This document shows positions 1-6,539 of a stretch of DNA of 8,725 nt, piece by piece. The position numbers and the translations under genes are program-made. Below the pieces are notes generated by a model that saw only the letters and a list, made by a program, of their open reading frames with translations, ran no database searches and was not told where the DNA came from. How positions within the stretch are numbered: position 1 is the first letter of the stretch; each line of letters starts with the position of its first letter. The stretch comes from Alphaproteobacteria bacterium. GTDB lineage: Bacteria; Pseudomonadota; Alphaproteobacteria; Rhodospirillales; Magnetospirillaceae. The stretch lies in NCBI GenBank assembly GCA_015232485.1, contig JADFZP010000114.1:1-8725 (forward strand), read 5' to 3'.

Positions 1-969
1 GCCCGGCTCGGCGTCGCCGGAGCCGGTCATGCGCTCGGCCTTGTCCTCGTCGCGCGGCAGGGCCTTCATCGCGGCGCGCGTGGGGGCGGGAGGCTGGCGC
101 GGCTCGGGCGCCGCGGCGATCAGCGGCTCGCGCTTCTTTTCGGAGCCCGACAGCGAGGCGAAGCCGCGGTCGAGCAGGTCGGCCATGTGGTTGTCGCGGG
201 ATGCGGCGGTGTTGCCGCCGAACACCACGCCGATCAGCCGTTGCCCGTCACGCTTGGCCGAGGCCACCAGATTGAAGCCCGAGGCGTTGATATAGCCGGT
301 CTTGATGCCGTCGGCGCCGGCATAGCGCAGCATCAGCCGGTTGTGGGTGCCGATCACGTCGCCCTTGTAGACGAATTGGCGGGTCGAGAAATAGTGATAG
401 TAGCGCCCATGGGTGCGGATCAGCGCCCGCCCCAGGGTGGCCATGTCGCGCGCCGTCGAAAGCTGGCCGTTGTTGGGCAGTCCCGAGGCGTTGCGGAAGG
501 TGGTACGCATCATGCCGAGCTGGCGCGCCTTGTCGGTCATCATGGCGGCGAATTTGGACTCGCTGCCGCCGATCGCCTCGGCCGCCACCACGGCGGCGTC
601 GTTGGCCGAGCGGGTGCACAGGGCCAGCACCACGTCTTCGACGCTGATCGTCTCGCCCGGCTTGAGGCCCAGCTTCGAGGGCGACATGGTCGAGGCGTGG
701 GTCGAGACCGGCAATTGCTGGGAAAGCGTCAACTTTCCGGCGGCCAGCCGGTCGAACAGCATGTACAACGTCATCATCTTGGTGAGCGAGGCGGGGAAAT
801 TCCGCTTGTCCGGGTTCTTCTCATAGACCACCCGGCCGGTGTCCGCCTCGATGACGATGGCGGCGTAGCGCGCCGCGGCGGGCGAGGCTCCCATGAAAAG
901 TAAAGAAAGAATTAATACGAAGGCGAATCGACCGATGGATCGTGCGATGCGGGCTGACGAGAACAACAT
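1..969 (-). CDS. D-alanyl-D-alanine carboxypeptidase (peptidase S11, PBP5/DacF-like), 3' end outside window
   Basis: This periplasmic penicillin-binding enzyme removes the terminal D-Ala from peptidoglycan pentapeptides. The reading frame is open from 969 to base 1, so 323 residues are visible and the C-terminus is missing. An N-terminal signal peptide is clear: a basic start (RIARSIGR), a hydrophobic core (about 16-28) and an Ala-rich cleavage region near residue 33. All three active-site motifs are present: SxxK as SLTK (61-64, nucleophile Ser61), SxN as SAN (121-123) and KTG (223-225). After the catalytic domain (about 35-272) comes a Pro/Ala/charged linker instead of the usual PBP5 C-terminal beta domain. 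Some alphaproteobacterial homologues carry a SPOR domain there, which I cannot see here. The ATG at 969 has no clear Shine-Dalgarno. An in-frame TTG at 990 does (GAGAGGG at 998-1004), and a stop lies just upstream at 1003-1005, so seven more residues are possible. The family call is very secure; the exact start is not. Confidence 0.95.
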   Translation of the reverse strand, partial: MLFSSARIARSIGRFAFVLILSLLFMGASPAAARYAAIVIEADTGRVVYEKNPDKRNFPASLTKMMTLYMLFDRLAAGKLTLSQQLPVSTHASTMSPSKLGLKPGETISVEDVVLALCTRSANDAAVVAAEAIGGSESKFAAMMTDKARQLGMMRTTFRNASGLPNNGQLSTARDMATLGRALIRTHGRYYHYFSTRQFVYKGDVIGTHNRLMLRYAGADGIKTGYINASGFNLVASAKRDGQRLIGVVFGGNTAASRDNHMADLLDRGFASLSGSEKKREPLIAAAPEPRQPPAPTRAAMKALPRDEDKAERMTGSGDAEPG

Positions 970-997
970 GATCGAGGGGGCGGCTGGCAATTGATGA

Positions 998-1004
998 CCC
1001 TCTC
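998..1004 (-). promoter_or_regulatory. Possible ribosome binding site for the carboxypeptidase, favouring a TTG start at 990
   Basis: On the minus strand GAGAGGG lies 7 nt before an in-frame TTG (988-990) and 28 nt before the ATG at 967-969. The ATG itself is preceded by C-rich sequence with no purine tract. If ribosomes use this site, the protein begins MPAAPSI before the ATG methionine. Pairing to 16S rRNA is only about four bases (GAGG), so this is suggestive only. Confidence 0.35.
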
Positions 1005-1035
1005 AACGGTGTACCGAATGACTGCTGCAAGACCC

Positions 1036-1064
1036 ACGATAAAAAATCCGGAATCCGATGTCCA
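1036..1064 (-). promoter_or_regulatory. Predicted sigma-70-like promoter for the carboxypeptidase gene
   Basis: Read on the minus strand, a -35 box TGGACA (1059-1064, 5 of 6 to TTGACA) is followed after exactly 17 bp by TATCGT (1036-1041, 4 of 6 to TATAAT). Transcription would begin near 1029, leaving a leader of about 40-60 nt. It lies in the gap between two divergent genes. No equally good pair was found for the lipoprotein on the plus strand; only an isolated GATAAC (1104-1109) resembles a -10 box. Confidence 0.4.
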
Positions 1065-1137
1065 GGGGCCAGAAGCACCTCGGGACTCTTTTCATGTGCG
1101 AAAGATAACCTGGCGACCTCGCCGGAAGGGGGGTGGG

Positions 1138-1809
1138 ATGAGACGGACGGCTTGGATCGTTGGCGTGGCGATGGCATCGGCGCTGGCCGGTTGCGCCTAT
1201 GGACCGGACACCCTGGATGATCCGATCGGGCGCAAATTCGCGTGGTTCTCGTTCCTCGACGCGGGCGATCTGCGGGCCGATTGCGCGCCCGGCCGGCCCG
1301 ACCGCTGGCGGTTGGTCTATAACGGCGCCTATGAAGAACAGGTGAGGATCTACCAATTGGACGGGCCGACCCGGCGCCTAAGCCAGCGGGTGATCGAGCC
1401 GGCCGATCTGACCCGCGGCTGGACGGCCGCCGATCCGCTGGGGCCGTGGCGCGGCGTGGCCGAGGTGGCGGCGCTCGATCCCGCCCAGTATGCCGGTCTG
1501 CTGCGCGCCCTTGAGCAAAGCGGCTTGTACGAGGCGCCGCCCGAGGGTCTGCGGCTGGGCTCGGAACGCTTCTGGTGGCTGGCGGCGGCCTGCCGCGACG
1601 GACGCTTTTTCTTCAATGCCTGGTTGCACCCGACGCCGCGTTTCGAGCGGCTGCCCCTGTGGCCGGTGCTCGCCCGTCTCGACGTCACCGGCGTGCCGTT
1701 CAACCCGCCGCGCCCGCCGGGGCCGCGGTTCCGCGACCCCGACCACGAACTGGCCGACTTCACGGTCGAGGTTGGGCGGGCTGGACTTAAGGGGGTCGGT
1801 CGTCCCTGA
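1138..1809 (+). CDS. Uncharacterised outer-membrane-type lipoprotein
   Basis: I do not recognise this protein as a named family. It is 223 residues long and starts with a lipoprotein signal: two arginines, a hydrophobic stretch and the lipobox LAGC, so Cys19 should be lipidated after signal peptidase II cleavage. The residue after it is Ala, which does not signal inner-membrane retention, so the outer membrane is the likely site. The mature part is rich in Trp, Arg and Pro and has two further cysteines, Cys49 and Cys152, that could form a disulfide. There are no other membrane segments. The C-terminal third is Pro-rich (about 183-201). The ATG at 1138 is chosen because it gives the signal peptide and follows GGAAGG (1124-1129) by 8 nt; the frame stays open upstream but encodes nothing signal-like. 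It is divergent from the carboxypeptidase, which might hint at an envelope role, but the function is unknown. Confidence 0.85.
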   Translation: MRRTAWIVGVAMASALAGCAYGPDTLDDPIGRKFAWFSFLDAGDLRADCAPGRPDRWRLVYNGAYEEQVRIYQLDGPTRRLSQRVIEPADLTRGWTAADPLGPWRGVAEVAALDPAQYAGLLRALEQSGLYEAPPEGLRLGSERFWWLAAACRDGRFFFNAWLHPTPRFERLPLWPVLARLDVTGVPFNPPRPPGPRFRDPDHELADFTVEVGRAGLKGVGRP

Positions 1810-1831
1810 CCGATGACCTATTACGATTATA

Positions 1832-1842
1832 TTGCATCGCAC
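1832..1842 (+). promoter_or_regulatory. Candidate upstream PhaR-type operator of the phasin gene
   Basis: TTGC-ATC-GCAC contains a perfect TGC-N3-GCA core (1833-1841). PhaR repressors of PHA granule genes in Paracoccus and Rhodobacter are reported to bind CTGC-N3/4-GCAG. This site matches the core but differs at both outer bases. It lies about 10 bp upstream of the predicted -35 box. The half-site TTGCATC recurs at 1873-1879, over the -10 region. Confidence 0.3.
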
Positions 1843-1852
1843 AAAAAACTGG

Positions 1853-1881
1853 TTGACGCTTGCCCCCTCGCGTTGCATCAT
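1853..1881 (+). promoter_or_regulatory. Predicted sigma-70-like promoter of the phasin gene
   Basis: A -35 box TTGACG (1853-1858, 5 of 6) and a -10 box CATCAT (1876-1881, 4 of 6) are separated by an ideal 17 bp. Transcription would start around 1888-1890, giving a leader of about 62-64 nt. The surrounding sequence is noticeably more A/T-rich than the coding regions. Confidence 0.55.
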
Positions 1882-1888
1882 CCCCTTA

Positions 1889-1899
1889 TTGCAGTGCAG
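1889..1899 (+). promoter_or_regulatory. Candidate PhaR-type operator at the phasin transcription start
   Basis: TTGC-AGT-GCAG matches the reported PhaR target CTGC-N3-GCAG at all but the first base. It falls on the predicted +1 of the phasin promoter, where a bound repressor would block transcription. PhaR typically represses phasin genes until PHA polymer titrates it. The assignment is by sequence resemblance and position, and no phaR gene is in the window. Confidence 0.45.
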
Positions 1900-1913
1900 C
1901 ATCGTGACGATGC
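1899..1913 (+). repeat. Short perfect inverted repeat in the phasin leader
   Basis: Arms GCATCG (1899-1904) and CGATGC (1908-1913) flank a 3-nt centre, TGA. It directly abuts the candidate PhaR operator. As RNA it would be a 6-bp hairpin with a tight loop near the 5' end of the message, which could stabilise it; as DNA it could be a separate operator. There is no U-tract, so it is not a terminator. Confidence 0.45.
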
Positions 1914-1951
1914 GCCGCGCGAACCATAAACGAATCGAGCAGGAGTCACCG

Positions 1952-2482
1952 ATGACCGCCGTGAAGACCAAGACCCCCGCCAAGTCCGTGGAAGAGGCCG
2001 TCGCCGTCACCCAGGAGACGATCGAGACCGTGGTGAAGGCCGGCACCGAAGCCGCCAGCAAGGGCTATGAGCAGGCCGCCGCCATGACCAAGGATCAGGT
2101 CGAGGCCGCCGCCAAGATGGGGTCCGCCGCCTTCAAGGGCTATGAGGACGTGGTCCAGTTCAACAAGGAGAACGTCGACGCCTTCCTGAAGTCGGGCACC
2201 ATCATGGCCCGCGGCGTCCAGGACGTTTCCAAGACCCTGTTCGGCATGGCCCGCGGCGCCATCGACGACGGCATGGCCGCCAGCAAGGCCCTGGCCGGCG
2301 CCAAGTCCTTGACCGACCTCGTGAACGTGCAGTCCGGCCTGATGAAGACCGGCTTCGACAAGATGATCAGCGAAGGCACCAAGATGTCCGAGCTGGGCGC
2401 CCGCGTCACCGAGGAGGCCCTGGCCCCCATCAACGGCCGCGTCTCCGCCGCGATGCAAAAGCTGCGCAAGACCGCCGCCTGA
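1952..2482 (+). CDS. Phasin family protein (Phasin_2 type), PHA granule-associated
   Basis: Phasins are small amphipathic helical proteins that coat polyhydroxyalkanoate granules in the cytoplasm and control their number and size. This one has 176 residues, within the usual range. It has a Lys/Thr/Pro/Ala-rich N-terminus, then Ala-rich helical sequence, with the typical phasin segment from about 65 to 165 (pattern around FNKENVDAFLKSG and the NVQSGLMKTGFDKM stretch). No signal peptide, membrane segment or cysteine is visible. The ATG at 1952 follows AGGAG (1941-1945) by 6 nt; the frame extends upstream to 1832, but that part is promoter and operator DNA. Every lysine codon is AAG, a bias expected for a highly expressed gene. 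It has its own promoter and terminator. Several phasin paralogues per genome are common, so no specific phaP number is assigned. Confidence 0.93.
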   Translation: MTAVKTKTPAKSVEEAVAVTQETIETVVKAGTEAASKGYEQAAAMTKDQVEAAAKMGSAAFKGYEDVVQFNKENVDAFLKSGTIMARGVQDVSKTLFGMARGAIDDGMAASKALAGAKSLTDLVNVQSGLMKTGFDKMISEGTKMSELGARVTEEALAPINGRVSAAMQKLRKTAA

Positions 2483-2500
2483 TCCTCGCCGCCTTGTGTG

Positions 2501-2537
2501 AAAAAAGGCCCGGCGGGTTTCGCCGGGCCTTTTTTTT
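2501..2537 (+). terminator. Strong intrinsic terminator of the phasin gene
   Basis: The arm AAAAAAGGCCCGGCG (2501-2515) pairs perfectly with its complement at 2521-2535 around a 5-nt loop (GGTTT, 2516-2520), giving a GC core of 9 bp plus A-T pairs. Eight T residues follow (2530-2537). It starts 18 nt after the phasin stop and insulates phasin from clpSA. The A-run on the other side means it could also stop transcription coming from the right on the minus strand. Confidence 0.95.
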
Positions 2538-2565
2538 CGAGTCGCGGCGGACGGTAATGCCAGCC

Positions 2566-2593
2566 GGCCGATGAGGGGGCTTTTCCATCGGCC
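2566..2593 (+). repeat. Perfect 8-bp inverted repeat overlapping the clpSA promoter
   Basis: GGCCGATG (2566-2573) and CATCGGCC (2586-2593) are exact reverse complements separated by 12 bp. The half-site centres are 20 bp apart, about two helical turns, so a dimeric regulator could bind both on one face. The right arm overlaps the predicted -35 box and spacer. It is not followed by a T-run, so it is not a second terminator. The binding protein is unknown. Confidence 0.5.
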
Positions 2594-2610
2594 CTCCGAC
2601 CCAATATGAT
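2582..2610 (+). promoter_or_regulatory. Predicted promoter of the clpS-clpA operon
   Basis: TTTCCA (2582-2587, 4 of 6) and TATGAT (2605-2610, 5 of 6) are 17 bp apart, a good sigma-70-like pair with a start near 2617 and a leader of about 30 nt. The same bases also resemble a heat-shock sigma-32 promoter: CCCAATAT (2600-2607) differs at one base from CCCCATNT, with a weak CTT (2580-2582) element 5' at acceptable spacing. Because the -10 box contains the ATG at 2606, that ATG cannot be the clpS start if this promoter is real. Confidence 0.45.
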
Positions 2611-2647
2611 AGAGGTGTTCCGAGGCGACACCGAGAACGCGACCCAA

Positions 2648-2977
2648 ATGAGCGAGCACGATAAAAATCCCCCCGGGGACGGCCCCAATACCGGCGTGGT
2701 GATCAAAAGCCGGCCGAAGACCAAGAAGCCGTCGATGTACAAGGTGCTCATGTTGAACGACGACTACACTCCGATGGAGTTCGTCGTTCACGTGTTGGAG
2801 AGATTCTTCAACAAGAACCGTGAGGATGCGACACGCATCATGTTGCATGTCCATCAGCGTGGGGTCGGTGTTTGCGGCGTGTACACATATGAAGTGGCGG
2901 AGACGAAGGTGACCCAGGTCATGGACCTGGCGCGCCAGAATCAGCACCCGCTGCAGTGCACAATCGAGAAGGAATAG
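2648..2977 (+). CDS. clpS: ClpS, ATP-dependent Clp protease adaptor
   Basis: ClpS binds proteins with destabilising N-terminal residues (N-degrons) and hands them to ClpA for degradation by ClpAP in the cytoplasm. The 109-residue protein has a flexible N-terminal tail (1-28) followed by the compact ClpS core. The N-degron pocket residues are all present: the NDD of LNDDYTPMEFV (Asn37, Asp38, Asp39), gatekeeper Met43 and His69 in the MLHVHQRG segment. The conserved ending HPLQCTIEKE is intact. The ATG at 2648 is preferred: it gives the length usual for alphaproteobacteria and lies downstream of the predicted promoter, whereas the ATG at 2606 sits inside the -10 box. The Shine-Dalgarno is poor (only GAG-type purines at about 2633). 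The gene ends 6 nt before clpA, so the two are co-transcribed. Confidence 0.96.
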   Translation: MSEHDKNPPGDGPNTGVVIKSRPKTKKPSMYKVLMLNDDYTPMEFVVHVLERFFNKNREDATRIMLHVHQRGVGVCGVYTYEVAETKVTQVMDLARQNQHPLQCTIEKE

Positions 2978-2983
2978 CCGCAA

Positions 2984-5281
<2,298 letters not shown>

Positions 5282-5292
5282 CGACGACTTTC

Positions 5293-5325
5293 GGAACCCG
5301 CGGTGGCGAGAGCCCCGCGGGCTCC
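5293..5325 (+). other. GC-rich hairpin just after clpA, without a T-run
   Basis: CCCGCGG (5297-5303) pairs with CCGCGGG (5315-5321) around an 11-nt loop, and the stem extends by GGA/TCC (5293-5295 with 5323-5325) past one A-C mismatch. It begins 12 nt after the clpA stop. Without a following T-tract it is not a standard intrinsic terminator; it may protect the clpSA mRNA 3' end, act as an attenuator, or be incidental in GC-rich DNA. Confidence 0.4.
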
Positions 5326-5326
5326 G

Positions 5327-5351
5327 CTTGACCTGGGGGCCTTGACCTGGG
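5327..5351 (+). repeat. Two direct copies of an 11-bp sequence before the CaiB/BaiF-like gene
   Basis: CTTGACCTGGG occurs at 5327-5337 and again at 5341-5351, a 14-bp period. Each copy contains TTGACC, which resembles a -35 box, but I find no matching -10 hexamer 16-18 bp downstream of either. It could be a small tandem duplication or a pair of regulator half-sites. It ends about 26 bp before the start codon. Confidence 0.5.
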
Positions 5352-5377
5352 ACGCTCCGCGCGAAGAGAGGGTTCCC

Positions 5378-6469
5378 ATGCTCCAAGATTGCCTGCGCGG
5401 AATTCGCGTACTCGACCTTTCCCAATACATCCCCGGCCCGTTCGCCACGCTGACGCTGTCCGATCTGGGCGCCGACGTGGTCAAGGTCGAGCCGCCGGCC
5501 GGCGATCCGATGCGCGGCTTCGGGCCGCTGGGCGAGGGCGGCGTATCGCCGCTTTACGCGTGCCTGAACGGCAACAAGACGGTGCTCAAGCTCGATCTCA
5601 AGCGGCCCGAGGGCGTGGCGGCGCTGACCGCGCTGGTCGCCCATGCCGACGTGATGCTGGAATCCTACCGCCCCGGCACGCTGGACAAGCTGGGTTTCGG
5701 GCGCCAGCGCCTCGCCGCGCTCAATCCCGGCCTGATCCATTGCGCCCTGTCGGGCTTCGGCCAGGACGGCCCTTATCGGCTGCGCGCCGGCCACGACATG
5801 ACCTATCTGGCGCTGACCGGCGGGCTTGCGGTGACCGGGACCAAAGAGACCCCGGTGATGCCCTTTCCGCCGCTCGCCGATCACGCCGGCGCGATGCAGG
5901 CGGTGATCGCCATCATGGCGGCGCTGATCGGGCGGGGCCGCAGCGGGCGCGGCAGCAGCCTGGATGTCAGCCTGTTCGAATCGGCCCTGTCCTGGCAATA
6001 CATGGCGCTGGCCGAGCCGGGCATGCGGCGCGGCGAAGCGATGATCAATGGCGGCGCCGCCTATTACCGCGTCTATCGTACCTCGGACGGCCGCTTCGCC
6101 GCCTTCGCGCCGCTCGAGCCGAAATTCTGGCAGGCCTTCTGCGCCGCCGTCGCGCGCCCCGACCTGGCGTCCCGCCAAGCCGAGCCGCTGCCCCAAACGG
6201 CGCTGATCGCCGAACTGGAAACCCTGTTCGCCGGCCGCACCCTGGCCGAATGGAAGGCGCTGCTCGATCCGGCCGATTGCTGCTTCGAGGCGGTGCTGGA
6301 ACCCGCCGAGGTCGCCGCCCACCCGCATGTCGCGGCGCGCGGGCTGATCGCCGAGGGAGGCGCGGTGCTGTTTCCCTGCCGCATCGACGACACCCCGCCG
6401 CCCACCCGCCGGCCATGGCGCGAGGGGACCGTGTCCGAGGTGGTCGAGGCGTGGTCGCCCGAGCGCTGA
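5378..6469 (+). CDS. CaiB/BaiF CoA-transferase family protein, alpha-methylacyl-CoA racemase-like
   Basis: The 363-residue protein belongs to the class III CoA-transferase fold (CaiB/BaiF), cytoplasmic enzymes acting on acyl-CoA thioesters. Family marks are the start LRGIRVLDLSQYIPGPFAT (about 6-24), LGADVVKVEPPAGDP (30-44), the NGNKTVLKLDLK region (64-75), SGFGQDGPYRLRAGHD (125-140) and RGSSLDVSLFES (191-202). His139 (AGHD), Asp168 (LADHAG) and Glu247 (LEPKFW) line up, as judged by eye, with the His/Asp/Glu active site of mycobacterial alpha-methylacyl-CoA racemase, and the NGGAAYYRVYRTSDGR context before Glu247 also resembles it. A racemase or epimerase of 2-methylacyl-CoA is therefore more likely than a transferase, but the substrate is unknown. 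The ATG at 5378 follows GAGAGGG by about 6 nt and begins where homologues do; the frame remains open to 5303 without family sequence. It may be read through from clpA or from its own promoter. Confidence 0.93.
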   Translation: MLQDCLRGIRVLDLSQYIPGPFATLTLSDLGADVVKVEPPAGDPMRGFGPLGEGGVSPLYACLNGNKTVLKLDLKRPEGVAALTALVAHADVMLESYRPGTLDKLGFGRQRLAALNPGLIHCALSGFGQDGPYRLRAGHDMTYLALTGGLAVTGTKETPVMPFPPLADHAGAMQAVIAIMAALIGRGRSGRGSSLDVSLFESALSWQYMALAEPGMRRGEAMINGGAAYYRVYRTSDGRFAAFAPLEPKFWQAFCAAVARPDLASRQAEPLPQTALIAELETLFAGRTLAEWKALLDPADCCFEAVLEPAEVAAHPHVAARGLIAEGGAVLFPCRIDDTPPPTRRPWREGTVSEVVEAWSPER

Positions 6470-6490
6470 TCCAAAAAGCGGTAGCCGGTT

Positions 6491-6539
6491 GCCCAATGGA
6501 CGGCGCGGCCCCATTTGGCATCTCCAGGAGATGCCATGG
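6491..6539 (+). promoter_or_regulatory. glgX leader: palindrome over the ribosome binding site, with a competing upstream hairpin
   Basis: Arms TGGCATCTCC (6516-6525) and GGAGATGCCA (6527-6536) are a perfect 10-bp inverted repeat around a single A. It contains the Shine-Dalgarno AGGAG (6526-6530) and runs into the ATG at 6536. With a 2-nt bulge, CCAT (6511-6514) can also pair with ATGG (6536-6539), burying the start codon. Upstream, GCCCAATGG (6491-6499) can instead pair with CCATTTGGC (6511-6519), 8 of 9 bases, across an 11-nt loop. The two hairpins share 6511-6519 and cannot form together, so this could switch between closed and open ribosome access. As DNA, the 21-bp palindrome could equally be a repressor site. 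No known riboswitch is recognised. Confidence 0.45.

Noticed and set aside
187..903. A 238-codon plus-strand frame inside the carboxypeptidase gene
   Set aside because: The minus strand has SxxK, SxN and KTG in one open frame; the plus-strand translation is composition-driven.
1796..1813. Hairpin TCGGTC/GACCGA at the lipoprotein stop codon as a terminator
   Set aside because: It has only six base pairs and no T-run, and it overlaps the coding end, so it is too weak to call.
1946..2983. A 345-codon minus-strand frame across phasin and clpS
   Set aside because: It runs through the phasin terminator and the clpS promoter, and its Gly/His/Leu-rich translation mirrors the phasin helices.
6489..6517. 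Promoter for glgX with a -35-like TTGCCC at 6489-6494
   Set aside because: The hexamer 17 bp downstream, CATTTG, matches TATAAT at only two positions, so no promoter is claimed.
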